Shown: positions 1-12,260, counted from the first letter of the stretch. The stretch is DNA of 64,000 bases from Adiantum capillus-veneris (GCA_014529385.2 CM043968.1:27657013-27721012); one strand, 5' to 3'. The notes: generated from the sequence alone by a model not told the origin. Numbers and translations are program-made.

Positions 1-226
1 TTTTGCCGAATAGGTGTACGCCATGTGTGCAAGAATGATGGGTGTGTAAGAGATGATTTGCCATGAGATTATGGAGGTGATTAACATTTTTCCGAATAGG
101 TGTACGCCATGTGTGCAAGAATGATGGGTGTGTAAGAGATGATTTTCCATGAGCTTATGGAGGTGATTAACATTTTGCCGAATAGGTGTACGCCATGTGT
201 GCAAGAATGATGGGTGTGTAAGAGAT
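1..226. repeat. 86-bp tandem repeat, about 2.6 copies
   Basis: The CCGAATAGGTGTACGCCATG landmark recurs at 6, 92 and 178, giving an exact 86-bp period. The right arm of the fold-back element carries only one reverse-complement copy, near 2470-2566, so the array expanded in the left arm after the element formed. Confidence 0.9.
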
Positions 227-572
227 GTGTAAGAGTAGTCAAACGATGCACTTTCCCCCCAAAAAAAGAAGGTGGAAAATTTTATGATTTTTGGCCTTCC
301 ATAACTCCCACATATGATCTCTAATTTGAGTGAAAATCATAGATGTGAAGTCTACACATCGAGCTCTTTCCATAGATATGCTATATGATATGGTTTTACC
401 CGCTAGAATTTAAATTCCATTTTGTGGGGAACCTTTGAATTCAAATAAACTAGCCGTTTTGGCTGTTTGAATTCAAAAGTTGTCCTTTGATTACTTCCAT
501 AATACTAAAGGTTTGACTTCCTTAAACTGCCAAATAAAGAGGCACTCTTAGACCCCATTCTCTTCTTAATGT

Positions 573-2106
573 AAATATAACCTGGGCTTCAATGCGGTTG
601 AATTCTTCTTCCATATATACAAATCAAGTTAGCATGTCATGATTAAAGTGCTCAACGATCACGTCAACATGTTTTCTGTGAAATCATTTATTCAATTTTA
701 TCTAACTTTATGTTGCAAGACAGAGATAGAATGCCTTATTCAATTACATAATCTACATTTTTCACCAAAAGTGAAACAGAAATTTAATCATGATTTTAAT
801 TTCACATTAGTCATCAACTAGTCATAGACTAGAAGTCATTACAATGTTGTAGCCCACTCTATGGGCACCGTTTAGACAAAGAGAGAGGTCAAAGGCGCTA
901 GGCCATGTTGAGGGATTAATTTGATTTCCAGTGTAAGCACATTGCTAAAAACCTCCCGCTTATTTTTCTCATGGGATACTGACAAGCACCTCAAGAGGCA
1001 GTTACAAGTATGGCACATGTAGAAAACATCCATGGCTTTAGTTTTTTTTTTTCGAGTGGGGGGTAGGTATACACTCGAGGGTGGCGCATGTGAAATATTT
1101 CTCACATTGTTTTTTGGTTTATATTTTCAGATAATGGAGAGGAGGGAAGTGGATTGTAGTGTTTGTCTTCATGCATGACCCCCAATCCACAATGCCTATG
1201 TAGACACTCTTCTGATAAAAATGGAGCATCATTTTGCAAGAGTGGAGATCATTGTGGAGGTAGTCATGCCCATGCACATATTATTGGGTTTGGAGAAGAG
1301 AGTTGATGATCTGCAAAATGTTATTTTGGAACATCTCTATTGTTCCTTTAGTGGCTACGTAATTGTGAATGGTGGGCTGACTACTATCTACATTACACTC
1401 TTTTATCCATTTCTCTATATGGCCGTCATTCCAAAATCATGAAATGAGAATCAAACACTCCACCTAACAAGCCATGGAAACTAGATAGATAATTCCACGA
1501 TGAGCGATGTCCAAAATTGTAGCTTTGTCTTTAATCTGTTGATCCACTATGGGTCCATGCAAGTGCACTTTGAAGATTTCTACAACGTAAAGTGGATCTT
1601 TAAAGGAAGGACGGGTGACACCCACACACTTCACATGTGCCCATCTTCCCTTTCCCATTTATGGAGCCTATATGTTGAAGATGGTGGTATCAGACACAAG
1701 ATGTAAAATAGGGGGGAGCTGAGAGGGGCTCTAAAGCAACAACAATTGACATAACAGGCTTTGCTCTAATGCTGACTCCTGGATCCTCAACAACATTGGA
1801 AGAGATGGCTTCCACTCTTGCACGCTTTGATAATTTTCAAGATTCTTCTTGCTCTTGAACTTTGTATACAACTATTGCACAAGTTGTATGTGGGTATCTA
1901 TGCTCGACGAGGTAGTAGTATCAAGAATTTCTAGCTCCTCAAAAGTCTTTGTGATTTGACCAATAGTTTGCTTGACCATGTTAAATAATGAACCTGATTT
2001 CATGAGTGATATGTCAAATATAGTGGGCGCAAACAAAATCTTGAGCTACTCAAATACAGACTTGGTCAAAGTCTTTGTAAATTGGTAATAGTGCTCCAAA
2101 GCGGTA
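573..2106. other. Core of the fold-back element, no gene recognised
   Basis: Only short open frames occur here (the longest is about 77 codons) and none has a recognisable motif. The sequence is AT-rich and not visibly repeated elsewhere in the window. Confidence 0.5.
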
Positions 2107-2416
2107 GGACATTAGGAAGACAATGGGGTCTAGGAGGGCCTCTTTATTTGGCAGTTTCAAGAAGTCAAACCTTTTGTATTAAGAAAGTAATCAAAGGATA
2201 ACTTTTGAATTCAAACATGCAAAACAACTAGTTTATTTGAATTCAAAGTTTCCTCCCAAAATGGAATTTAAAATATAGCGGGGCTAAAACTATGTTATGT
2301 AGCATATCTATGGAAAGAGCTCAACATGTAGATTTTAGATCTATGATCTCCGCTCAAATCAAAGATCATATGTGGGAGTTATGGAAGGATGAAAATCATA
2401 AAATTTTCCATTTCCT

Positions 2417-2455
<39 letters not shown>

Positions 2456-2566
2456 ATGCATCCTTTGACCACTCTTACACATCTCTTACACACCCACCAT
2501 TCTTGCAGACATGGTGTATACCTATTTGTCAAAATGTTAATCACCTCCATAAGCTCATGGAAAATA
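2107..2566. repeat. Right inverted-repeat arm of fold-back element
   Basis: Reverse complement of about 240-572 plus one 86-bp unit. A run of 29 G replaces the short C tract found at the matching place in the left arm (about 254-260). A second copy of the inner-end motif (CCCCATCCTCTTCCTAATG) lies just outside the arm near 2580-2600. Confidence 0.75.
2427..2455. repeat. Poly-G tract, 29 G
   Basis: Uninterrupted G run preceded by a T run, inside the right arm of the fold-back element. Such tracts can form G-quadruplexes and are also prone to length error in assemblies. Confidence 0.9.
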
Positions 2567-2824
2567 AATAGGCCCTCCTACACCCCATCCTCTTCCTAAT
2601 GGTTGAGATAGAAGCTCGGTCTCTGACATGTGGTGAAAGGGTCTTACTGTGATCTTGGAGAGAAAATTTGTTGATGTTTTGCCAAATTAGTGTCTTCCAT
2701 ATGTGTAAGATATGATTGAAAACCATCCATAAACACTATGACATAGTTGCAAACCATAAATACTATGGCATGACTCCAAACCATAGTCACTATGTGATTG
2801 ATGATTAGATGTTGAAGGATAGAT

Positions 2825-2830
<6 letters not shown>

Positions 2831-2912
<82 letters not shown>
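2831..2912. repeat. (GA)n microsatellite, about 82 bp
   Basis: Pure GA dinucleotide array. Open frames across it (Ser-Leu or Glu-Arg repeats) are artefacts. Confidence 0.95.
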
Positions 2913-2914
<2 letters not shown>

Positions 2915-4559
2915 TGAATAGGCCAGGGATGTGGGGTACTCTCAACACAAGAACTGGACCCTATTATGTGCACGAGCGGAAGTAGAGCACTAGAAAATAC
3001 ACCTAAAGGTCCAGAAGAGCATACAAGTGAATAGCCCAAGTTGTTTGAAGTATTCTCAGCACAAGTCCTAGACGTTGTTGTAATGTTGATTAGTAGTTTT
3101 ATCAATCTAATCCTTGATGAAGTGTGTTAAAATTTATAGCACAACCACCAATGGACAACTTAAAAATCTTAGATGTAGGTCAGCCACCATCACATGTATC
3201 TACATCCAAGAAAACACCAAGTCATATTGATGAATAATGGTGTATTTATGAAATACAAAGCACGAGGTTAACAGGTGTGTCACACTATGATGAATAGGGC
3301 ATAGAGTATGCATCTCTCCACTCCTAGGTTGACAAGTGTTAACCCTTGTGTTCTTATGTAGTACTAACTATTATGCAACCTAATCTAAAATTGTGAACCC
3401 TATAGGCCACTGTGAAGTGAGAGGTGTAGCATCATGCCTACCGCACTCCATGAGTTGACCACTAAGTTCTAACTAAATCTTTGTGTTCAGCCTGATAAAA
3501 TATTGCACCACACCAGTGATAATCTAGTAGAAAGTCACGCTTGGGGATAAGGGGGGTATGGAAAGCTATACATAAATCTCAAGATGGACTTCATGCATAT
3601 GTGATTCATGCATATTAGAGTGTGCAAACATGTGTGCTAGTTGCAAGGAGAATCTCTGCTAGAAATCAAAAAATAAATCACCAAAAGGATGAGCTTTGCA
3701 AAATGATATGTGCTTTGCTTTTGTAGCTATAGGAATGTGCCCTTGATAGGATAGCACTAGGTTTCTTTCGCAACTAGCTATGTGAACAACTTCTAAAACT
3801 TTGGGGCTCAGCCCTTTGGACACAATGGTCATGGGAAAGAGGTTTGGAGAGGATGAATGGCCTTTGTGAAAGCGGGAAGATAGGGAAACCTAGGCAAGGC
3901 ACTAGGTAAGGCACCAGTTGGAGACCATTGGATAGGACACAAAGATAGGAAATAGGTCGGCCGATCCATTTGGACCTAGAATGCAAATAAAATCCACTTA
4001 GGAACCTTCTTTGGAATCGAGCATCAACACTTTGAGCACCAACTAAGGCCTCCTTTAGCTCCTAAGTATAGGATATCCATACACAGCTTTGACTTGCCTC
4101 CACACACACATCTATTCTTCCTTGGGCACACACACATGCACACACACATTCTTTGAGCTACTTCACTGCAAGGATTTCAAAAACGAAAAGGAAAAACACT
4201 AATATTGCAAAATTAATCAGTTAGTTGTAATCACGAATGGTCTAGCATCAAGCTATGGTGGATGGAGCCTTAGCTTAACCATGGTGCTAGGGTTAGGGTT
4301 AGAGTGATTAGGATTAGGGCTAGGCTAGTGCTTAGAGCAAGAGCGTTAGGGTAGAGTATGGACAAAAATGATAGATTCAAAAGTGTAGTTGCCTCATTAG
4401 AGAGAAGCCTTTGAAATAGGCTCTATGCTTTACATTCTAGGTACTTATTTTACTTATTTGTCAAAACTACATAGGGCAATTTACTAAGGTGAGTATATAG
4501 ACACACCTAGCCCCCATTGTAAGATAATACTAATTCATTGCCAAGGTTGGTTGATTGAG

Positions 4560-4562
<3 letters not shown>
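2913..4562. other. Intergenic stretch without recognised gene
   Basis: No coding motif was found. It contains a dispersed repeat at 3416-3532 and short CA-rich runs near 4101-4150. The GGGTTAGGG-like text near 4285-4310 is too short and irregular to be telomeric. Confidence 0.5.
3416..3532. repeat. Dispersed repeat, copy also at 13222-13320
   Basis: The block around GAGGTGTAGCATCATGCCTA, followed by CACTCCATGAGTTGACCA, TTCTAA and ATTGCACCACACCAGTGA, recurs in the same orientation at 13222-13320 with scattered changes. It is probably a fragment of an unidentified repeat family. Confidence 0.65.

Positions 4563-4618
<56 letters not shown>
4563..4618. repeat. (CT)n microsatellite
   Basis: Pure CT dinucleotide array of about 56 bp. 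Confidence 0.95.
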
Positions 4619-4621
<3 letters not shown>

Positions 4622-5180
4622 TTCTTGGTTCAACTCTTCTACATCGTCAACTTTGTGATGGTATCCGATCCTTGAAGGAGAGACTAGAAAGCATTGAGAA
4701 TATCATGTGGTGAATGAGAAAGCTGCCATTGATGGAATTTTAAAAAATAGGAAAATTTTAATGCCTTAGTGCCCTTGGAATGCGGCGGAAAGTGATGGCC
4801 CCTACCATTAGCGCTTTGCGCCCCCCCATTAGGAAATTTTGGAGGTCATTTGGAGGGCCATATGAAGAGAGAGAAAAATAGAGCGCGTCCAATGAGCATG
4901 AAGGCTACGTTACGTAGGAAAGTACCTGGAAAGACTCAAAAAATAGGAAAATAGCATAAAACTTTCACGAAACTAGGATTGTAGCATAGTAATTTCCTTC
5001 CTTTTACCGAGCTTTTAGGTGCTTGCGTGTGGTCCCACTTCTGATATTCTCTCATGGTCATTAACGTACTGGAGGGTGACCATTAAGCCCGCACAAGATA
5101 TTGGAATTTTAAAACACTTTCCCTCCATTAGAATGCTTTCAAAGTGAATCTCCCTCCACTAAAGCTTTTCTCTGAGAGTT

Positions 5181-6601
5181 ATGGCATCCACGTCTTCTCG
5201 CCCAAGAGCCTCAAGGTGTTTACTGTCTCTCACACCAACAAACAACAACGGCACTTTGCCTAGAAGGCCAAGTAGTAGCATATCCTCAATTACAATACCA
5301 GCTTCAATAAGTGCAGACAACCAATGGGTTGGACAAAGGATAAACAAAGGTTCATGGGTCCTCATGCAACCAAGAAGACCCAAGAGGTCTAGTGGTATCA
5401 ACGTTTACCGCTCAGCATGGAAGGCCAGGGTGTTGGATTTCAAAGTTGAGATCGGCAAAAGATCTGTAAAGGAAGTTCTTGTTCAGCATGTGTTTACCCA
5501 TCCAGAGGTGATAGCAAACGGTGGAAATGTATCAAATATACATCAACCACGTTGCAATTGTAAGTACTCTTGACATGTGAACTTACTAATACTCTCATTA
5601 TAACTTTTCTTATATATTTTGCAATGTTTCTCCCGCTTGTTATGAGTAATGTCTCTACTCTTCACAACTCAATTACATTAGATTTGTCATTTGTACTTAT
5701 TGATACTCTTAGTTTAACTCTTCTTATATATATTGCAGATGTTTATCCCTCTTCTTATGAGCAATGGGAGCCTGTGGAGTGCATAATAGGCCTCTTCCAT
5801 GTTGTACATGCCCATATTGGTTCTCTACAGTACTCAGAGAGGAGCAGCAAAAGATTGGCTGATGAGGGAATCTTTTTTTATGACCACTTTTACCAACTCA
5901 GCTCAGGGAATAAGAATGGCATGTTGGTGAAACTGCCTCTACCGACCGATTGGAACACTGTGGACTGGCCAGTTCCCGAGGAAACAATGGTGGAGGCAAT
6001 GCGAAGTAAGCTCTACAAGGATATACAAAGGTCTCTACGTAGCTCTATTCCTACCAAACTGGTTAGAATTGCAAACTTTTGTCGTGTTGCACTCTTCATA
6101 GAGCTGTTTCATAGCTACAACATCAGAGTTACAAAAACTATGTTCATGTGCAAGTCATTTCAGCAGTCATCCTGTGACAAACTTCTTGACAAAGGATGGT
6201 ATGCAAAGGAAGAGATTGGTTTACGGTGCGAGGTCGCGCTTGATACTCTAGTTGTCAAGTACATGATTGCAAGCCAATCACTATTACTCTCATTTTGGTA
6301 TATGCGATCACAAATGCTAAACAATAAGTACATTCCTATGGACCAAGTTTCTGCAGGTTTGGAAGATAATCCTACTGTGGATGTGGAAGTGATTGATAAA
6401 GAGAATGGCCTACTATTGGTGGTTACAATAAGGGAGCTATGCAGTCTTCAACATTTGCGAAATGACATCATTGAAGAGTCAATGGACAAGGAACTATCAG
6501 ATTTTTCCTTTTTCTTAGCTGGCCGTAAGGTGATGCGGCGAAGAGAAAAAGATATTTTGTGCAAAGAGTTGGATGGTCGGGTTGAAGTAGTGTCAATGTA
6601 A
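5181..6601 (+). CDS. Two-exon gene of unknown function, 413 aa
   Basis: Exon 1 is 5181-5559 and exon 2 is 5739-6601, joined by a 179-bp intron with a good donor (GTAAGT at 5560) and acceptor (ATTGCAG ending at 5738). Splicing joins a split Tyr codon and keeps the frame open for 413 residues, which supports a real gene. The start is the ATG at 5181. The N-terminus is Ser/Thr/Arg-rich; then come a basic block, a QHVFTHPEVIANGGNV segment with following Cys residues, and an alpha-helical C-terminal part rich in Leu, Met and Cys. I recognise no family. It lies tail to tail with the Ulp1-FCP1 gene 273 bp away, so it may be transposon cargo. No signal peptide or clear membrane segment remains after splicing. 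Confidence 0.65.
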
Positions 6602-6725
6602 CAGATATTCTTGTAAACCCAAGTGTATACAAATGACTTTCAAGACATGAAGTTTATTGATCTCATTTTTCAATTGTGCCCTGTGAAAAAGTGTGCTTGA
6701 AATACATTTCTTTACCACGTCAAAT

Positions 6726-6845
<120 letters not shown>

Positions 6846-6874
6846 GTTAGACAAGACAAAGACAGATAGAAGAA

Positions 6875-8389
6875 TCATCTTAATTCATTAGAAAGTACAA
6901 ACTCGTCCGTGAACAATGGACTGAGATACAATTTCTGTAAGTATGGAATCAGAATGTCTTCAAGGTAAAAATCGAAGGAATGCCCCTCGAAAGAAGGTGG
7001 TGAGATAGTTGTTCCCGGCGGATTTAGTTCTCCCTTTTCGGGAGTATCATCAATTAGTAGTGTATTAGTTGCATCAAAGGGTACACCGATTTGGCTAAAC
7101 GGTTTGTACAAAAGAGGTAATCCTGGTTTTTTAGGGTGGTAGTGGCCCTCAACGGTAACGCATTTTCTTTGATCATACAAAAAGGAAAAATCTGACGTGT
7201 GAGCTTGGCATACACTGCAAACTATTGCAACTAGTGGCGATAAGTTTTGCCTTTGCATTGAAGACCATATGCCAACTCTGAAGTGCGGAAGAAGAAACTC
7301 AATAAATTCCTTGGTTCCTGGACGAACCACGACTCGACAAGTTCCCATCCGAAACGTTTGCAAATCCTCAAAGGGTCCTCTGTCACCGAGAGGCACCCGC
7401 ATCAGCAGCAATCCATTGACGTCCAAGATAATCAACCTCTGTAAAAGTTGACAAGTACATATAAGTAGTTAGAAGCTGAACATATTTTGCCATACTTGAA
7501 TAGACATTACCGGAACAACCGTATCTACAGGTAGCAAGGGTCCATACTGGGTCTCTGTAGTGTTCATGTCGTTGTTGCTCTCCTCCACTTTATCTTCATA
7601 GTCATCATTCAAATCTTCATCAGGGGTCTCCCCCATGGCCCTTTCTGCCTGATTCAAGGTTGATCGGCTTGCCTCATACATCCTTCCCTGATCCATATCA
7701 TTTTGCTCATCCCTAGGCCTGCTTTCCTCATCCATATCCTTTTGCTCATCTATAGGCCTGCTTTCCTCATCTTGGGTTTCAGCCATAGGCTCTTTTGGCT
7801 GTTCCACTGGCTGACTTGGCTCTTTCATTGTCTCCTCCGGTTGAACCTTAGCAGCTTCCATATGCTCATTTGTCCTTTCCTCATCCTCGACTCTTTGATC
7901 TTCTGCTGATATGACACCCTCGGCCCGATGCGATTCCACTGTATCGGATGTAGGGGTTTGTCGTGGTGGCACGTCATGTTTTGTAAGATCAATAGTGCGC
8001 TCATCCAAGCCGCTATCTTCAAGCTCTCTAGGGCTAGACATAGTAAGCAGGTGTTGTATTAAACTTACCCGGTATCTTTGCAAATAATCATATGTGTAGT
8101 TTTTTAAAGCACTCTGCAAAATTGAAAGACCACATGATGAGAATTCTTTTATAGACTAAACCAAAACTAACTGAATGCATTGCCAAATGGGTACCTTAGT
8201 CATGAAAGGTTTTAATGCAAAGTAGCTTTGCAGGACATATTCTGCATGGAGAAGACATCTCCAGCCGCAAGAATTCCCATCGGTTTGATTTGGGACAGGT
8301 ACTTCTTTGATTGGGGCCTTGTATAGTTCATACCTTCCACATAGCTTGCCATAGGCATCATAAATCATCGTTGGCTTCGAGCACACCAA
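6875..8389 (-). CDS. Ulp1/C48 protease end joined to acidic linker and FCP1-like HAD phosphatase domain
   Basis: Minus-strand exons 8389-8195, 8113-7511 and 7438-6875 all have AG/GT borders and phase-0 junctions, giving at least 453 residues. Residues 1-65 match the C-terminal half of Ulp1 (SUMO/NEDD8-type) cysteine proteases, with the catalytic Asp in IYDAYG, the oxyanion Gln in VPNQTDG and the Cys in NSCGWRC (about Cys41). Residues 66-266 are acidic, rich in Glu, Asp, Pro and Gln. Residues 267-453 form an FCP1/NIF-type HAD domain with LDVNGLLL (nucleophile Asp272), RPG, IWSS and LLIDDTPEK (396-397). The second Asp of DxD is Asn, as in some plant FCP1-like proteins. The exon with the Ulp1 His was not found upstream of 8391, where a TAG/AG border occurs. 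The fusion is inferred from splice phases; separate genes remain possible. Confidence 0.65.
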
Positions 8390-8555
8390 CTATATTGTGT
8401 ACTTCATCCATAAGTGAGCATACATAACTCTTTTATAGCCATTAGCTAATTAAATATGGAGCATAGTCTATATAGGTCTATCGTTGCTTCTTGCTTACAA
8501 CATTAAATACCTGCATTTGCATGCCACCTTCCAAAGAAAAAAAATAGTAATGATA

Positions 8556-8634
8556 ATATATATATATATATATATATATAGTGCATGAATTGCAATGAGA
8601 AAGACAAGCACATGAGCTATGATAGAAAGATGGG

Positions 8635-8725
<91 letters not shown>

Positions 8726-8744
8726 TTGTGGTGGGGGGGGGGGG
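8556..8744. repeat. (TA)n, (GA)n and poly-G cluster
   Basis: TA arrays at about 8556-8581 and 8637-8696, GA at 8697-8725, and 12 G at 8733-8744. It lies just upstream of the first visible Ulp1 exon and may have disrupted upstream exons. Confidence 0.95.
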
Positions 8745-9174
8745 ATAGAAGAACATCTACAATGGTTGCAACAAGAGTCACTCGTAAAGTTAAAAAAACT
8801 TGCAGCAAGTAGCTCACATGTACTAGCTGTAGGCAAAGAATGAACGTCGGTAGCTAATTAACAATGATAAATTTTTGAAATGATGGAGGTTCTAGAACTA
8901 GAAATGAATTGGAGCTAGAAGTAAAACTGGAAATGAACTTGATTGAGCCGTTGGGCCCTTGGCGAGCCCAAAGCCAAAAAATTGGTGATTGTGTCATCCT
9001 GGACCGACGGATGGGAGCAGATGGACATGAAACTTTGCAAGATGGACATACAATCCTCTCGAGCCTTAGCTTCATAGCAAGGACAAGATGGGAGTAGTGT
9101 ATGGACACCTTTGGCCACTCATACTATACAAATTGTATGTAACACCCACCTCCATGCACCTACTGGAAATAGTG
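8745..9174. other. Spacer in element 1
   Basis: Short open frames on both strands without a motif. The text GGGAGTAGTGTATGG near 9090, followed by a CATGCACCT block, is similar to 20726-20810, so it belongs to a dispersed repeat. Confidence 0.4.
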
Positions 9175-9268
9175 CCTTGAAACAACTATACTATGAGCAA
9201 CATATGCCTCACTAAAATAATCCTTGAAACAACTATACTATGAGCACCATATGCCTCACTAAAATAAT
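9175..9268. repeat. 47-bp tandem duplication
   Basis: Two adjacent copies beginning CCTTGAAACAACTATACTAT at 9175 and 9222, differing at very few positions. A second tandem duplication of about 34 bp (CCTAGTAAAGATGG) lies at about 9566-9634. Confidence 0.85.
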
Positions 9269-10081
9269 CCACGGTGGATTCTTGAAGCACAAAATTTTCC
9301 TTGGGTGCATCTAAGAAAATATATTCAACTCCCTCCGCATTCCTCTCCTCAACGATAATTGCAAAATCATCTCCCCCTGCCAAGTAATCTCTGAGAGTAC
9401 TAGCATCATCTATGAAATATGCGGTCTCACTTTCAATGAAGCTACTTGATGTGATCATACCCTATGATGGTGAAAGAGGTTGTAGTGTCCATATGTCATC
9501 CCACTCTATCATGGTGCCATCTGTTCACTCGCCAGGTATGTAGACATCTCAAAATCATAAGTGGAGCCTAGTAAAGATGGTTGGATCCTTGGCTGTGGTT
9601 CCTAGTAAAGATGGTCGGATCCCTGGCTGTGGTGCTCCAAGTGTTGTGCAACTGGTGCGTACTTGCTACCATGTCACAGTCCCAACTAGTGAGATCAATA
9701 TCTTGACTATCCACACACCAAAAGAACCTCCTCACTGAGCGTCCACGGAATGAAAACGAGTCACATGCCGTGTGTCATTACCACCACTCCACAACCTGTC
9801 TAGCATCTCTAAATTTTTCATTGTTGTTATGCCAAAGCTGATATTGACAAAGAGCACAATTTACAAGAACCTACACCATTGTGCTCTCCCTTCCCATGCC
9901 CTGATTCAAAAAAGATCCAAATGCAAGGTGTGTCATTGCTATGGTGCCATTTGTACAACCAAAATAAGTAACGTGCACTTTTCAATTGCTCACCATAACC
10001 ATACGACCAAATATAGCGACAAGAGTATGAGATGTGGCACTCACAAAGGAAAAGCTCATGCTGCTGGAAACAATGTTGCAC
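9186..10081 (-). pseudogene. Decayed DDE-type transposase, element 1
   Basis: Minus-strand fragments match the transposase at 28022-29272 in the same order. The frame at 10081-9827 contains WSYGYGEQLKSAR, aligning with WVWSDGAASQFKAKR, then a FFESGHGKGEHNGVG block aligning with FFCSGHGKGEHDGAG. The frame at 9458-9186 carries DYLAGGDDFAIIVEE and EGVEYIFLDAP, aligning with DYLSDDLTHGDNFAVTFEE and EAVDFYILK. The catalytic Asp of the SDGA motif is Tyr here and the later Asp is Asn, and frames are broken between the two parts, so it cannot be active. Confidence 0.75.
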
Positions 10082-11820
10082 AAACTATGCAATGTGGAAA
10101 TGATCGTCACTAATGTAGAAATGGTACTCGCGTATGATCACCCGTAAGACTTCAAAGCTCTCCACTCCATCAAATGGTACCTCTGCATGACAATAAGATA
10201 TATCGACAAGGATTGCCACCTTCAAGAGCATTTGAAAAGGTTAAAGTACATGAAACATCACATTTTCATCATGTGGCTGAAAACGCAAAGTGAATGTAAA
10301 TTCATCCAACTATTATCATTTGTACTTACTCAGAGAAGAAATATTCAGACTGAATCTCTCATTGTGGAACAAAGGTTTAGTTCTCTACAAGATCCACGAT
10401 AGAGACCACAATGCTAATGGGGAAGGCGGCAAGGCAAACACAAAACTAATGATCCTACCACTTTGCGTGATGCGCATGTTGCACATATGGATACGCAGAG
10501 GACCTAAAATCTTGCATGACAAAGGGACGTGGACACTATGAAATGTAAGCTTCAACCTATGAGATGTGCCACCTTGAAGCCATGTGTATGTCTGGTAGTC
10601 ATACTACTACCACATAACTGTCTCATCCACATCACCATTGTCTGGGATAGGTGTAAGTCATGAAATATCCCCACATTGGGCACACTTGTTCTCCACACAC
10701 AACATCTTTTGGTAGGAGGCCCCATCTACACGCTCACATAACAAAGGGTGGATGAAGTCATGTGGTCACATTGGGACCTATCTAGCACCCCTCCAAAAAG
10801 AGCGAGGAACGCATCATACATCATCGAAACTTGCACATGGTATCTGCAACAACATGTCTCTCTCTCTCTCGTTCATGAATCACATGTACCAAGTCTTTTA
10901 CACCTTGAAGGAGCACTCACCAATGGTGCTCTCGAGGTGGGCATGCTAGAATTCATGAATGAATTAACTCTATGTAATCTCTAGAATCATGGCACCATGC
11001 ACTATATATTACTTGTGGCCAATCCTTTGTAAAATTTCCTTTTTGAATTCGGCAAGGTGTGATAATTCTCCTCCCAAAACTGTCCTATGAGCTCCCTTAT
11101 GTGTGAATCTAGAATGCGTGAGCATCATGGAGCATGCCCATTACTCACCCAAAAGCTCCTCACTATGTCCCAAACCAAGTTGCAATCCCTCGAGGCGTTC
11201 GGCATGCACAGTGGGCCAACAAATACACAACACATGAGAAACATCCCCAAAAATACCTATGATAGATGTAGCTACCTCTGCTGCATTGACTGTGCAACGA
11301 GTTGCAAGTGCATCCCTAGAGCCCTATTGAGACAGTGCAATGTAAGAGCATGTCACATTATCTACAACTACTAGTGTAACCTGATAGGCTCTTGGACTAT
11401 GGATCTTGATAGTTTTGCAAGTGTCAATGACACAAGGGTGTCACAAAAAATTCTCAAGCACCTTAGTACGCGAGGGAAAATCGATGTCATTGAAGAAGGT
11501 CTCCACAATTATGCCTGCATGATATCTGGATCTAGAAGTTCTAAGTGAGCATCCCATTACTGAAGGACCTGGCATAATGGCTCCAAAACTCCCTCACTCT
11601 CTTATGTTAAGTGAAAATGTTAGTTTTGAAACAAAAGTTTAAGTTCTCATCCAATAATAATTAAAATAAATAGAGTTTTGATAGACATCATATCATTATA
11701 GAATAAAAAACTAAATAGTAAATAATAATTGATTTACTTTGAGTGGAACTTTAATAGTTATGCTATATTATCTATATATTTTTCTCATTTGCAATAATTT
11801 ATTTAAGTTAAAAATAAATG
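10082..11820. other. Stretch without recognised gene
   Basis: Many short open frames on both strands, none with a motif. It may contain further degraded transposase sequence from element 1, but I could not align it. AT-rich from about 11620. Confidence 0.4.
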
Positions 11821-12260
11821 ATGTGGTTGTTGAGGTGGTCATGCATGGATGACATGGTCGTCTATGTGGCAAGGTGATGTGGATGATTGATGACATGGAC
11901 TAAAAAGGTGTAAAGATGACATGATAGACGGGATCCTCCACATCTGCCATGTCATATACTGACATAGAAAAATGGTGACATGGAATGTTTAGATGGCAAA
12001 AAGGTAGATGGTGAGCTGGAGAGTTGGTGATGTGGCATGCTTAGTGGCTTGTGAGGTGGTGAGTGATGTGGTGCACCATAGAAGCACCACGGACAACTGG
12101 CATGTGAGGTGGTGGATGACATGACATCTAATGTGAGGTGGCATGCAAGATAACACTTGAGGGTGGTGATTAGGGTGATGTGGCAAGCCAAGTATAAGGT
12201 CAAACTTTTGACTGTGGTGATGTGGAAGGTGACATGGGGTGATGACATGGACAGATGTGG
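11821..12260. repeat. Degenerate GATGTGG/GACATGG-rich repeat tract
   Basis: Variants of GATGTGG, GGTGATGTGGCA and GATGACATGG recur every 10-25 bp with purine bias on the + strand. Minus-strand frames here (His/Ser/Thr-rich) are low-complexity artefacts. Confidence 0.7.

Larger units (their letters stand above)
1..2566. mobile_element. Fold-back element with long terminal inverted repeats, left end outside window
   Basis: Bases from the window start to about 572 recur as an imperfect reverse complement at about 2107-2566. Shared landmarks in order are the GAATTCAAA motifs, the TTTGATTAC/GTAATCAAA block, the AGAGCTC block and the TATGTGGGAGTTATGGA block. Arms of about 0.5 kb around a 1.5-kb core resemble long-TIR Mutator-like or fold-back elements. 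No transposase is seen in the core, so it would be non-autonomous. The left terminus and target duplication are not visible; the superfamily is inferred only. Confidence 0.7.

Noticed and set aside
2644..3105. 153-codon minus-strand frame with Ser-Leu repeats
   Set aside because: Its length comes from translating the GA microsatellite; no other coding sign. The same applies to Tyr-Ile, Ser-Leu and Glu-Arg frames at 6593-6891, 8478-8843, 33165-33395, 44399-44862 and 57238-57571.
4281..4320. Telomere-like GGGTTAGGG text
   Set aside because: Two irregular repeats only, with no plant-type TTTAGGG run; chance or decayed sequence.
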